32,953 bases of DNA from an uncultured Muribaculaceae bacterium (GCA_910579995.1 CAJTWH010000032.1:1-32953), one strand, 5' to 3'. Positions 24,250 to 32,739 are shown, counted from the first letter of the stretch. Numbers and translations are program-made. The notes: generated from the sequence alone by a model not told the origin.

Positions 24250-24333
24250 TGACGATTATGCACTCGTGTGTCGTCTGTGCGGCGAATGTCGCATGTGAAA
24301 TTGTTAAAAACTAATACATTACATATTGCAGCG

Positions 24334-26100
24334 ATGCTAAAACGTTTCTTTATCTCAATGCTCGGCACCATGGCCGGCTTGTGGATTTCTTTGTTTCTCC
24401 TCTTCTTTGCAGGTATGCTCAGTATGGGTATTCTGATGGGTAAGCATGCCGGTGACGGGATAGTGAATGTCGAAAAACATACAGCACTCTATCTTGACCT
24501 TTCGGGAACCGTCAATGAGCGCCGTGAGAATGTCAATTTCATGCAGCTCTTACAGCAGTCAGGCGACAATACTTCGTCGCTTGAGGAGATGATAGCAGCT
24601 TTGAATGCCGCCGCTGATGACAATTGCATAGAAGGCGTCTATCTTAATTGCAACGGAGCTGCAATGGGTATGGCCTCGAGAGAGGAGCTTATCGACGCTC
24701 TCACCAGATTCGCGCAATTCGGCAAATGGATATACGCGTATGCCGACTCTTACGGCGAGGGTGATTATGTGATTGCCACCACAGCCAACCGCGTTGTCCT
24801 CAACCCGATAGGTAGTGTCGATATCCATGGTCTCGGCGGTATGACGCCGTTCTATAAAGGTCTTCTCGACAAGCTCGGCATAAAAATGCAGATACTCAAG
24901 GTGGGCACTTACAAGAGTGCCGTCGAGCCTTATATACTCAGCTCTATGAGCGACCCGGCAAGAGAGCAAATGCAGCAATATGTCGACTCGCTCTGGACTT
25001 ACATGGTAGATGTGATGTCTTATAACCGCACCATACCGGCCGATACTATCCGCAGCCTCGCCTCGCAGCTGATATCCACGCGTCAGGCCGAGACTTTCGT
25101 GGCTGATAATCTTGTAGACACACTGCTTTACCGCCGTCAGAGCAACCAGTTGCTGCGCGAATATCTTGATCTTGGCAAAGACGATGAGCTGCGGCTCATA
25201 TCGCCTGCCGACTATGTGGCCTCGCGGGGTCTTCTGTCGTCAGACAGCGACCGCAACCATATCGCCGTGCTCTACGCCGTAGGAGATATTGTCGACGCTG
25301 GAGAAGGTGGTATTGTTGGCTCTACTATGGTAGACAATATTGTATCGCTTGCTGATGACAAACACGTCAAGGGCTTGGTGTTCCGCGTCAATTCACCCGG
25401 CGGCAGCGCTTTTGCCTCTGAGCAGATTTGGGAAGCTCTCGAATATTTCAAGAGCAAGGGAAAGCCTTTCTATGTGTCGATGGGCGATTATGCAGCCTCG
25501 GGCGGCTACTATATCAGCTGCGGCGCAGATTCTATCTTTGCCGACAAGACTACAATTACCGGTTCGATAGGCGTATTCGGTATGATACCCGACTTCTCCG
25601 GTCTTGTGACTGACAAATTGGGAGTGACATTCTCAACCGTAGAATCCAACCCCAACGGTGCCGGTATATCAGTGATGGACGCCATGACCCCCGAGCAGCA
25701 GCAGGCCATGCAGCGCAGTGTCGACAATATCTACGAACTGTTTACAAGCCGTGTGGCCGAAGGTCGCGGTTTGACTCAAGATTATGTCAAGACCATCGCC
25801 GAAGGCCGCGTCTGGGTTGGCACAGCTGCCCTTGGTCTGGGTCTTGTTGATCATCTTGGCAATTTAGACCGTACGATTGCCGTAATGGCCGAGACTACCG
25901 GTCTTGATGTTAAAGATGTGGTGCGCTATCCTAAGAGCGAGGAAAATATCTGGGAGAAAATCATCCGTCAGTCTGGAGGCCTCGATGGTCTGAAGGCAGC
26001 CGGATATGATGCGGAGACACTCCGATATGTAAATATCGTGCGACGTCTGCGCACCGACAACCCCATACAGGCACGTATCGAACCTGCTATCTTCAAGTAA
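24334..26100 (+). CDS. sppA: Signal peptide peptidase SppA, long form
   Basis: An inner-membrane serine protease that degrades cleaved signal peptides. The 588-residue protein has one N-terminal membrane helix (about 12-36) and two tandem S49 domains. The catalytic lysine is K194 (VGTYKSAVEPY, first domain) and the nucleophile S389 (DYAASGGYYIS, second domain), followed by GSIGVFGMIPDFSGL. The 67-kDa-type architecture matches E. coli SppA. An in-frame start at 24268 lies near the transcript start and would put a polar stretch before the signal anchor, so the ATG at 24334 is used. Its TAA is followed immediately by the lpxK ATG. Confidence 0.94.
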   Translation: MLKRFFISMLGTMAGLWISLFLLFFAGMLSMGILMGKHAGDGIVNVEKHTALYLDLSGTVNERRENVNFMQLLQQSGDNTSSLEEMIAALNAAADDNCIEGVYLNCNGAAMGMASREELIDALTRFAQFGKWIYAYADSYGEGDYVIATTANRVVLNPIGSVDIHGLGGMTPFYKGLLDKLGIKMQILKVGTYKSAVEPYILSSMSDPAREQMQQYVDSLWTYMVDVMSYNRTIPADTIRSLASQLISTRQAETFVADNLVDTLLYRRQSNQLLREYLDLGKDDELRLISPADYVASRGLLSSDSDRNHIAVLYAVGDIVDAGEGGIVGSTMVDNIVSLADDKHVKGLVFRVNSPGGSAFASEQIWEALEYFKSKGKPFYVSMGDYAASGGYYISCGADSIFADKTTITGSIGVFGMIPDFSGLVTDKLGVTFSTVESNPNGAGISVMDAMTPEQQQAMQRSVDNIYELFTSRVAEGRGLTQDYVKTIAEGRVWVGTAALGLGLVDHLGNLDRTIAVMAETTGLDVKDVVRYPKSEENIWEKIIRQSGGLDGLKAAGYDAETLRYVNIVRRLRTDNPIQARIEPAIFK

Positions 26101-27201
26101 ATGAAAAACAACAGCGTACTGTCGAAAATGCTCTTGTTGCCATGCTCCAAAATATATGGAGCGGCAACTTATATGCGCAATAAGTTTTTTGACTGGCACC
26201 TGTTGAAAGAGGTGGAGTTCAATATTCCTGTCATCGCTGTAGGTAATCTTGCCGTCGGCGGAACAGGTAAGACTCCGCACGTGGAGTATATCGTTGAGCT
26301 TATGCGGCGCACCCGTAAGGTTGCGGTACTCAGCCGTGGCTACAAACGTGAGACGCGAGGCTTTGTGATGGCCGGGCGCAACTCTATGCCGCGTGATATC
26401 GGCGATGAATCTTACCAGATTTACCGTAAATTCGGAGGTGAGGTTGTTGTGGCTGTATGTGAGGATAGGGTATACGGTATCCGCGAGTTGCTCAGGGTAG
26501 AGCCTTCGATAGAGATGATAGTGCTCGACGATGCCTTCCAGCACCGCTATGTGAAACCGACTGTCTCGATAGTCATCACCGAATACTCCCGGCCGATCTA
26601 TGAAGACGCCATGTTGCCTTACGGCCGTCTGCGCGAGCCCGCCCGCGGTATCAACCGTGCCGATATGGTGATTGTGGGCAAATGTCCGCTTTCGCTCAAG
26701 CCTGCCGACTACCGCGTGGAAATCAAGCGCTATAATGTCATGCCTTGGCAGCACCTTATGTTCTCGCATATCGACTATCAGGCGCTCACACCTGTATTCG
26801 ACGATATGGCTACATCTGTGCCTTATCTCGACTGGCTCAACGAAGGCGACTCGATTCTTGCTCTTGCCGGCATAGGTAATCCGCGTCCGTTTATCAAACA
26901 TATAAAGAGCTACGCAGCCAAGGTGAAGGTAGACATATATCCCGACCATCATCAGTACACCAAGAAGGATATCGACCATATCCTTGCCCGCTACAAGCAG
27001 CTCAAGGGTAAGCAGCGCATTATCGTGACCACCGAAAAAGATGCCGTTCGTCTTGCCGCAAATCCCTACTACCCGCATGAGCTGAGGGCAGTCACTTTTT
27101 ACCTGCCTGTAAAGATTGAATTTGAATATCCCGTGCCGCAGCCGACTTTTGAAGAGGCCATAGAGAAAGTGATACGCGAGAAATTGCGTGCTATCCATTG
27201 A
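26101..27201 (+). CDS. lpxK: Tetraacyldisaccharide 4'-kinase
   Basis: Adds the 4'-phosphate to the lipid A disaccharide at the inner membrane, using ATP. The 366-residue protein shows an N-terminal membrane-associating helix, the unusual P-loop VGNLAVGGTGKTP (G48 to T58), SRGYKR (78-83) and LDDAFQHR, all diagnostic of LpxK. The length is a little above the usual 320-340 because of a longer C-terminal part. It abuts sppA with no gap, so the two are cotranscribed. Confidence 0.95.
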   Translation: MKNNSVLSKMLLLPCSKIYGAATYMRNKFFDWHLLKEVEFNIPVIAVGNLAVGGTGKTPHVEYIVELMRRTRKVAVLSRGYKRETRGFVMAGRNSMPRDIGDESYQIYRKFGGEVVVAVCEDRVYGIRELLRVEPSIEMIVLDDAFQHRYVKPTVSIVITEYSRPIYEDAMLPYGRLREPARGINRADMVIVGKCPLSLKPADYRVEIKRYNVMPWQHLMFSHIDYQALTPVFDDMATSVPYLDWLNEGDSILALAGIGNPRPFIKHIKSYAAKVKVDIYPDHHQYTKKDIDHILARYKQLKGKQRIIVTTEKDAVRLAANPYYPHELRAVTFYLPVKIEFEYPVPQPTFEEAIEKVIREKLRAIH

Positions 27202-27280
27202 GAAAAACTTTCTGCCTTGACGAACCCTTGTCGGCGCACCGGCGTTTATCATGAAATAACAAACATAAAACAAGCAAGTC

Positions 27281-28093
27281 ATGCTCGAAAAAATCCAACA
27301 GACCGCCGACTTTCTCCGTCAGCGTGCCGGCGAAATGCCTAAACTGGCTATCATCCTTGGCACAGGCCTCGGTAATCTTGTCGACCATATCGACGATAAA
27401 CTCTATATCCCCTATTCAGAAATACCCAATTTCCCCGTGTCGACAGTGCAGGGCCACAGCGGTAACCTGATATTCGGCAAAATGGGCGGCAAACCCGTGA
27501 TTGCAATGCAGGGCCGATTCCACTACTATGAAGGCTACGACATGAAGACTGTCACTTTCCCTGTGCGTGTTTTCAAGGCTCTCGGTGTCGAAACACTTTT
27601 CGTGAGCAACGCAGCCGGTGGCATGAATAAGGAATTCCGTGTCGGCGATGTGATGATTATCACTGACCATATCAATCTCTTCCCAGAGAATCCTCTTCGC
27701 GGCAAGAACTATGAGGAACTCGGCCCGCGCTTCCCTGCCATGACCGAGGCTTACGACCGCAAGCTCGTGGCACTTGCCGATTCCATCGGCGCTGAGAAAG
27801 GTCTGCGCCTTATGCACGGTGTGTATGTAGGTACAACCGGCCCTACATTCGAGACTCCCGCCGAATATGAATATTTCCGTGTGATTGGTGGCGACGCCGT
27901 AGGCATGTCTACCGTTCCTGAAGTTATCGTTGCCGCTCATGCCGGAATGCGTGTGTTCGGTATTTCGGTAATCACCGACCTCGGAGGCAAGGATGTGACA
28001 GAAGTTCCCACCCATGAAGAGGTGCAGAAAGCTGCTGTCAAAGCCCAGCCTACCGTTGAAGCCATCGTCAAGGAGATGGTAGCCCGTTGCTGA
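27281..28093 (+). CDS. Purine nucleoside phosphorylase, trimeric type
   Basis: Splits purine nucleosides with phosphate into base and ribose 1-phosphate. The 270-residue protein matches the trimeric PNP/MTAP family: ILGTGLG (25-31), GHSG, RFHYYEGY (79-86), VSNAAGGMN, GPTFETPAEY (E191) and VGMSTVPEVIVA (M209). The position equal to the purine-binding Asn243 of human PNP is Asp233 (VITDLGG), as in MTAP-like enzymes, so specificity for 6-oxopurines is uncertain. It lies 79 bases after lpxK with no visible -7 box and two bases before thiL. Confidence 0.92.
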   Translation: MLEKIQQTADFLRQRAGEMPKLAIILGTGLGNLVDHIDDKLYIPYSEIPNFPVSTVQGHSGNLIFGKMGGKPVIAMQGRFHYYEGYDMKTVTFPVRVFKALGVETLFVSNAAGGMNKEFRVGDVMIITDHINLFPENPLRGKNYEELGPRFPAMTEAYDRKLVALADSIGAEKGLRLMHGVYVGTTGPTFETPAEYEYFRVIGGDAVGMSTVPEVIVAAHAGMRVFGISVITDLGGKDVTEVPTHEEVQKAAVKAQPTVEAIVKEMVARC

Positions 28094-28095
28094 TT

Positions 28096-29130
28096 ATGGC
28101 TGAGATTTCGTCATTAGGAGAATTCGGTCTTATCGACCGTCTAACAGAAGGGCTCGAGATAACTAACAGCTCGACCTCGGTGGCTGTAGGCGACGATGCT
28201 GCCGTGCTCAACTATCCTTCCGACACCGATATTCTCGTCACCACCGATCTGCTGCTTGAGAATGTGCACTTTGACCTGACATACGTGCCGCTGAAGCACT
28301 TGGGCTATAAGGCGGCGGTAGTCAACTTCTCGGATGTATATGCCATGAATGGCCGGCCGCGGCAGATAACGGTGTCGCTCGGAATTTCGAAGCGTTTTAC
28401 CGTAGAGCACATCGAGGAGCTCTATGCCGGCATCCGTATTGCCTGCGGGCATTATGGCGTTGATATAGTCGGAGGTGATACCACTGCCTCTCATCAAGGT
28501 CTTGTGATTTCAATCACATGTATAGGCGAGGCGCCCAAAGGTAAGGCTGTACGTCGGTCGGGGGCTCATGATACAGACATTATCTGTGTGAGCGGCGATC
28601 TCGGCGCAGCATACATGGGTCTGCAGCTCCTCGAGCGCGAGAAAGTTGCCTCGGCCGGACAGAAAGATTTCCAGCCCGATTTTGCCGGAAAGGAATACCT
28701 TGTTGAGCGTCAGCTTAAGCCTGAGGCCCGCCGCGATATCATTGAAGAGCTTGACAAGGCCGGTATCGTGCCAACGGCGATGATGGATGTCAGCGATGGT
28801 CTTTCGTCGGAGCTAATACATATATGTAAGGATAGCCACACGGGCTGCCGCGTTTATGAAGACCGTATCCCCATCGACTATCAGACAGCCATCATGGCCG
28901 AGGAGCTGAACATGAATCTCGTTACGGCGGCTATGAATGGGGGCGAAGACTATGAGCTTCTATTCACCGTGCCTCTTACCGATCATGAGAAGGTGCAGGC
29001 GCTTGAAGGCGTGAAGGTAATCGGGTATATCTGCAAGGAAGAGCTCGGTTGCGCCCTCGTCACCCGCGATGGAGGTGAGATTCCGCTTAAAGCTCAAGGT
29101 TTCAATCCGCTCAAAGAAGACGAACAATAA
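28096..29130 (+). CDS. thiL: Thiamine-monophosphate kinase
   Basis: Phosphorylates thiamine monophosphate to the active diphosphate. The 344-residue protein shows the PurM/ThiL pattern: GEFGLIDRL at the N-terminus, VGDDAAVL (31-38), TTDLLLENVHF (49-59), NFSDVYAMNG (77-86), VGGDTTAS (125-132) and MDVSDGLSSEL. An upstream TTG at 28087 would overlap the PNP gene; the ATG at 28096, two bases after the PNP stop, is chosen. No TPP riboswitch was seen in the operon leader. A strong terminator follows. Confidence 0.95.
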   Translation: MAEISSLGEFGLIDRLTEGLEITNSSTSVAVGDDAAVLNYPSDTDILVTTDLLLENVHFDLTYVPLKHLGYKAAVVNFSDVYAMNGRPRQITVSLGISKRFTVEHIEELYAGIRIACGHYGVDIVGGDTTASHQGLVISITCIGEAPKGKAVRRSGAHDTDIICVSGDLGAAYMGLQLLEREKVASAGQKDFQPDFAGKEYLVERQLKPEARRDIIEELDKAGIVPTAMMDVSDGLSSELIHICKDSHTGCRVYEDRIPIDYQTAIMAEELNMNLVTAAMNGGEDYELLFTVPLTDHEKVQALEGVKVIGYICKEELGCALVTRDGGEIPLKAQGFNPLKEDEQ

Positions 29131-29146
29131 ATATTCGAAGAGCTAT

Positions 29147-29185
29147 AAAAATCCCGGCAAGCTTGCTGCATGCCGGGATTTTTTT
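29147..29185. terminator. Terminator after thiL, probably bidirectional
   Basis: Perfect 13-base arms (29147-29159 and 29171-29183) around an 11-base loop. The upper strand ends in seven T and the lower strand has a matching T run, so it can also stop the convergent gene at 29210. Confidence 0.9.
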
Positions 29186-29209
29186 GCGTTTGGATGAATC
29201 CAAAGGAGC

Positions 29210-29551
29210 TTAGTACCATGCTGCCTGCTCGTCGAGAATCTCGCGACAGAGCAGAACAAAGATATCATCGTCGGAGGTGCCGTAGGCGAAGTCTGCCGAA
29301 ATCATCTGCGGGCCGCTGAATGCCGGACATTCAGAGAATGCTTTCGGTGAGCGTTCTTTAAGCAAGGCCGGCAGAAAGTCATCGGCAGGGTCGAGACCTA
29401 TTTCTTTCATGGCTTCCTCGCGCATGATTTTAAGGAGGACATTGAAATTGTCGGCGTTGTCAAAGACGAATTGCTTGACTTGTGCGCGTTGTTCCGCTGT
29501 TGCCTCGTGGCGTACGTACAGGCGGATGATATCATTGATGGTGGTACTCAT
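29210..29551 (-). CDS. Small protein of unknown function
   Basis: A 113-residue acidic, mainly helical protein (MSTTINDIIRLYVRHEATAE...). The first 45 residues resemble the small helical start of anti-sigma or FecR-type proteins (ATAEQRAQVKQF), but no downstream membrane or sensor part is present, so that likeness may be superficial. The second half is Phe- and Asp-rich with no motif. It has its own -7 box and shares the thiL terminator. Codon use is like its neighbours. Confidence 0.75.
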   Translation of the reverse strand: MSTTINDIIRLYVRHEATAEQRAQVKQFVFDNADNFNVLLKIMREEAMKEIGLDPADDFLPALLKERSPKAFSECPAFSGPQMISADFAYGTSDDDIFVLLCREILDEQAAWY

Positions 29552-29588
29552 AATTCTGTTATTTTAAATGAGGGGGAGGAGAATGATG

Positions 29589-29596
29589 CGAAATTA
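29589..29596 (-). promoter_or_regulatory. -7 box of the 113-residue protein gene
   Basis: Minus-strand TAATTTCG (29596-29589), one base off consensus and the same variant as at udk. No clear -33 element. Leader of about 33 bases. Confidence 0.45.
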
Positions 29597-29675
29597 CGTA
29601 TTTTTTTTGATTTAGCTTTTAAAAAGTTAGACAATTTGATGAAAAGGGTGAGGAGAAGAGGAGAATGAAGACTTG

Positions 29676-29810
29676 TCAGTTCATCGACAAGTGACATCTG
29701 ACATCATTGCCTTCAATCTTGAGAGAGAGGAATACCTTTGACTTGTCGGCCTTTATCATGGCCGATATCAAGGCTTTGGTCTTGGGATTGAGATGTTGGC
29801 GATGTGTCAT
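29676..29810 (-). CDS. Possible 44-codon gene
   Basis: Lies in the 386-base gap between 29551 and 29938. It would encode MTHRQHLNPKTKALISAMIK and a further 24 residues ending CHLSMN. Third-codon positions are C/G-rich as in the real genes nearby, and the C-terminal half reads like an amphipathic strand. No -7 box was found upstream. An inverted repeat (29671-29677 with 29686-29692) overlaps the stop but has no T run. It may be a real small protein or the remnant of a larger gene. The rest of the gap shows only the menA promoter. Confidence 0.35.
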   Translation of the reverse strand: MTHRQHLNPKTKALISAMIKADKSKVFLSLKIEGNDVRCHLSMN

Positions 29811-29921
29811 TTCTTTATTCAGAGTGCAAGGGGATGTTTGCCTTACATCTTTATTACGGCGGCTGATTGTTTTTTCTTTTGATATGCCTTGTGTTTTTAC
29901 TTTATTTAACAGATTAATTAG

Positions 29922-29929
29922 TAACTTTG
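29922..29929 (+). promoter_or_regulatory. -7 box of menA
   Basis: Exact TAACTTTG; the -33 element is weak. The predicted start near 29933 leaves only about five bases before the ATG at 29938. Confidence 0.6.
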
Positions 29930-29937
29930 CACTCGAA

Positions 29938-30816
29938 ATGGGAAAAATAACACGAGCATGGATAGAGGCAATGCGTCTGCGCACATTGCCGGTGTCGGTG
30001 GCCGGTGTGGTCACCGCTGTTGCATACGCTGTAGGAGAAGGAGTGTTTGAGCTTGTGCCGGCTGCGCTGTGTATGGTTTTCGCACTCTTGTGCCAGATTG
30101 CGTCGAATTTCGCAAATGAGTACTACGACTATCTGGCCGGGCGCGACAAAGCCGGGCGCGAGGGGCCGCGCCGGGGTGTGACTGAGGGCGACTTATCACC
30201 CGCGTCGATGAAGCACGCCACATTTCTCACTCTTGCGGCTGCCGCTGTGGCAGGACTGTGTCTGACGTTTTGGGGCGGCTGGTGGCTTATTGCAGTCGGC
30301 ATTCTTATAGGAGTCTTCGCTCTTGCCTACAGTGCAGGGCCTTGGCCGTTGTCTACGCATTGTATGGGAGAGGTGGCTGTGCTGTGCTTCTTTGGTATAA
30401 TACCGGTCAACTTTACTTATTATGTTGAGGCCTTGTGGTGGTCGTCGGAGGTATTCGCCGGTTCGGTGGCAATTGGTCTGATGGGAGCGAATGTGCTGAT
30501 TGTGAATAATTATCGTGATTGGGAAGAAGATAGGGCTGTAGGAAAGCATACGCTTGCAAACACTGTCGGTGCCAAAGCTATGCCATATTTATATGCTGCC
30601 AATGCGCTTGTGGCTGTAGGCTTGATGATGTCGCAGTGGTTCTCTATGCCGCTGTTGTGGCTGGCGGCGCCCTCGGCATATCTTGCCGGAGCTGTGTGTG
30701 TGGCTCTGCGGATGTCGCAGCTGAAAGGTCGCCAACTCAATCCCTTCTTGGGAATTACGGCAATGTCTATGTTTGCGTACAGTATTTTGTTTTTAATAGC
30801 TAAGGCATTGGGATAG
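29938..30816 (+). CDS. menA: 1,4-dihydroxy-2-naphthoate polyprenyltransferase
   Basis: UbiA-family membrane enzyme that joins a polyprenyl chain to DHNA to form demethylmenaquinone. The 292-residue protein has about eight to nine membrane helices. The two Asp-rich loops are NEYYDYLAGRDKAGREGPRR (first, prenyl-diphosphate and magnesium binding) and NNYRDWEEDRAVGKHTLA (second), both typical of MenA. The reading frame stays open 77 codons upstream, but that part crosses the promoter, so the ATG at 29938 is used. It indicates menaquinone respiration. Confidence 0.94.
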   Translation: MGKITRAWIEAMRLRTLPVSVAGVVTAVAYAVGEGVFELVPAALCMVFALLCQIASNFANEYYDYLAGRDKAGREGPRRGVTEGDLSPASMKHATFLTLAAAAVAGLCLTFWGGWWLIAVGILIGVFALAYSAGPWPLSTHCMGEVAVLCFFGIIPVNFTYYVEALWWSSEVFAGSVAIGLMGANVLIVNNYRDWEEDRAVGKHTLANTVGAKAMPYLYAANALVAVGLMMSQWFSMPLLWLAAPSAYLAGAVCVALRMSQLKGRQLNPFLGITAMSMFAYSILFLIAKALG

Positions 30817-30902
30817 CCTGTCTTAGTTGCGGAGCTTACGCTTTGGCCTATATGTTTGGGTTGTATGTGCTGTGTAAAAAATAGTTAAAATGCAGGTCGA
30901 TG

Positions 30903-30934
30903 TTTGGTGGGGTCGCGGGGATGTTGTAATTTTG
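30903..30934 (+). promoter_or_regulatory. Promoter of the SRP RNA gene
   Basis: Exact TTTG (30903-30906), a 20-base spacer and exact TAATTTTG (30927-30934). The closing helix of the RNA starts at 30939, four to five bases after the box, as expected. Confidence 0.88.
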
Positions 30935-30938
30935 TGTC

Positions 30939-31042
30939 GGGAAAGTCCTACACGGCCAGCTCCCCGAAAATCCCCCCAGGTCTTGACCGAAGCAAGGGTA
31001 TCGGGTTGTAGCGGCGCGATGTAGTAAGCTTTCCCTTTTTTT
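30939..31042 (+). ncRNA. ffs: Signal recognition particle RNA, small bacterial type
   Basis: RNA scaffold of the SRP, which binds Ffh and targets nascent membrane proteins. Ends pair as GGGAAAG (30939-30945) with CTTTCCC (31029-31035), backed by TACA/TGTA. The Ffh-binding symmetric loop is visible as CAGG (30977-30980) and AGCA (30991-30994), separated by ten bases as in E. coli 4.5S RNA. The 3' side CGGGTTGTAGC matches the E. coli segment CGGGATGTAGC. The tip would carry a UGAC (URRC-type) loop instead of GGAA, or alternatively a CUUG loop. The closing helix plus T7 (31036-31042) acts as terminator. The mature RNA is about 97 bases, with no Alu domain. Confidence 0.93.
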
Positions 31043-31050
31043 GTGCCCGT

Positions 31051-32019
31051 TTATTCCAGAACTCCCATATTTATCACCCCTTTGTCGATATCGACAATAA
31101 GTGCTTTGGCTTCCGCGCGTTCGATGATGGCTACGGCGCTGTCGGCACATCCCGACGCCATGCAGGCCGTTGCGAGAGCGTCGGCAAATGCGCACGAGGG
31201 GTGCAATACTGTGGCTGCGACCACGCTCGAGCTTGTCGGTCTGCCCGTCAGTGGAGAGAGTGTGTGGCCGTAGGTTGTGCCGGTTGAATCTTGGCGGAAA
31301 TTTCGGTAGTTGCCCGATGAAGCTATGGCCATGCGTTCAGGCCCAAGAGCCTTGATGGCCAAGGCCTTGTGACCGATTCCGCCCTCGGGAGAATCAATCT
31401 GTATGTGCCACTGCCGTCCATCGCGGTTTGTGCCGCGCACTGCTACCTCTCCCCCGATTTCTATGAGATAATCATTTACCCCGTTGCGCTCAAACATGTC
31501 GGCAATACAGTCAATGCCATAGCCTTTGGCTACCGACGAAAAATCGAAACGTGTGAGAGGGCTTTTCTTGACTACCCGCTTTCCCGATAAGCTGCACTCG
31601 GCCATACCTACGCTTTCGAGAGCCTTGGCTATCATGCTGTCGTTGACTGCGGCGCTATTGCTGCGTCCGAAGCCCCATAGCTCTGCCACTGGGCCGATAG
31701 TCACATCATAGCAGCCTGATGAAAGCTCATTTACGCGTCGGCTTATCTCGAATACTTCGCAGAAGTGGTCGCCGACAGTGTCGGTAAGACCGTCGTTGAT
31801 AGCTGAAACCTCGGAGTTGGGGTTGAAAAGCGATAATTCATTGTCGATAACCGCAATGACCTCGCGTATGCTGTCGTCAAGATTTTTCGGGCCTCTGTAA
31901 ATAATATGATAGCTTGTCGCCCACGCTCTGCCATTTGTTGTAAAAAAAATCTCTTTACAACTTGCAAATGTCAAAAATAATGCCGAAATTAGCGGCAGGA
32001 TAATAAAAAACCGTTTCAT
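31051..32019 (-). CDS. apbE: FAD:protein FMN transferase lipoprotein
   Basis: Attaches FMN covalently to Thr/Ser of flavoproteins such as the NqrB/NqrC and RnfG/RnfD subunits. The 322-residue protein has a lipoprotein signal (lipobox FASC, C21). ApbE segments follow: ELSLFNPNSEVSAIN, DFSSVAKGYGIDCIAD, IEIGGEVAVRG (FAD-binding) and TYGHTLSPLTGRP with the metal-binding region. It is an envelope protein facing the periplasm. It converges on the SRP RNA gene with about nine bases between them. No nqr or rnf genes are in the window. Confidence 0.94.
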   Translation of the reverse strand: MKRFFIILPLISALFLTFASCKEIFFTTNGRAWATSYHIIYRGPKNLDDSIREVIAVIDNELSLFNPNSEVSAINDGLTDTVGDHFCEVFEISRRVNELSSGCYDVTIGPVAELWGFGRSNSAAVNDSMIAKALESVGMAECSLSGKRVVKKSPLTRFDFSSVAKGYGIDCIADMFERNGVNDYLIEIGGEVAVRGTNRDGRQWHIQIDSPEGGIGHKALAIKALGPERMAIASSGNYRNFRQDSTGTTYGHTLSPLTGRPTSSSVVAATVLHPSCAFADALATACMASGCADSAVAIIERAEAKALIVDIDKGVINMGVLE

Positions 32020-32038
32020 CTTTAAAATTTAGACATCT

Positions 32039-32072
32039 CAAAATTACAAAAAATCGCGCTAATGCGAACAAA
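32039..32072 (-). promoter_or_regulatory. Promoter of apbE
   Basis: Minus-strand TTTG (32072-32069), a 22-base spacer and exact TAATTTTG (32046-32039). Leader of about 16 bases to the ATG at 32019. Confidence 0.72.
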
Positions 32073-32147
32073 CTTATCACAGACAATGTTAAATCTGATA
32101 AGTAAAAAGCACTGAAAACTAACACTGACCCTAAAACAATTAAATCT

Positions 32148-32720
32148 ATGCATCGTTCGTTTATTTTTCTCGCAGAAGGATTTGAAGAAATCGAGGCCTT
32201 GACCGTTGTTGACGTACTCCGCAGGGCCGGAATGGATATCAAGTCAGTAGCCATTGGCTCAGACAAAGAAGTTACGGGAGCTCACGGTATCACCGTAAGA
32301 GCCGATCTCACCTTTAAAGAAGCGGATTATGCCGATTCAGGGTGGCTGATTATTCCCGGAGGAATGCCGGGATCGACAAACCTCGCGGCAGACTCAGCTC
32401 TTTGCGACCTGCTCAAAGTTCACAAAGGCAAAATCGCCGCGATATGTGCGGCTCCGGGAGTAGTATTGGCTCCACTGGGACTCCTTGAAGGGCGCGAGGT
32501 CACATGCTATCCGGGCTTCGACTCAGCCTGCCGCAAATTCGGCGCTGTAGTGCGCGACGCACCGGTGATGGCTCTCGACACGCTGATCACAGCCAACGGG
32601 CCAAGTGCAGCCCTGCGGTTCGCATTGGCTATCGTGGCGAATTCTTTAGGCCAGTCTGTGGCCCAGCAGGTAGGGGAGGGCATGCTCTATTACCCCAAGA
32701 CGATGAATTATTACTTCTGA
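32148..32720 (+). CDS. DJ-1/PfpI family protein
   Basis: A 190-residue protein of the DJ-1/YajL/ThiJ branch. The nucleophile-elbow cysteine is C100 (AAICAAPGVVLA) and the partner acid E16 (AEGFEEIEA). IIPGGMPGSTNL and a C-terminal ITANGPSAALRFAL segment complete the family pattern. Members act as chaperones, deglycases or in oxidative-stress protection; the activity is debated, so none is assigned. It is divergent from apbE. A -7-like TAAATCTG (32090-32097, one mismatch) may be its promoter, but the support is weak. A terminator follows. Confidence 0.92.
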   Translation: MHRSFIFLAEGFEEIEALTVVDVLRRAGMDIKSVAIGSDKEVTGAHGITVRADLTFKEADYADSGWLIIPGGMPGSTNLAADSALCDLLKVHKGKIAAICAAPGVVLAPLGLLEGREVTCYPGFDSACRKFGAVVRDAPVMALDTLITANGPSAALRFALAIVANSLGQSVAQQVGEGMLYYPKTMNYYF

Positions 32721-32739
32721 AAATAAATTAAAATAAACG

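Noticed and set aside
27202..27280. TPP riboswitch or separate promoter before the PNP-thiL pair
   Set aside because: No TPP-aptamer sequence such as CTGAGA and no TAnnTTTG box was found in this gap.
25864..27282. Open frame of more than 450 codons antisense to sppA and lpxK
   Set aside because: Both opposing genes carry complete catalytic motifs, while this frame is rich in His, Arg and Cys as expected of a mirror frame.
29707..29937. 77-residue N-terminal extension of MenA
   Set aside because: It includes the TAACTTTG box and has no counterpart in MenA proteins.
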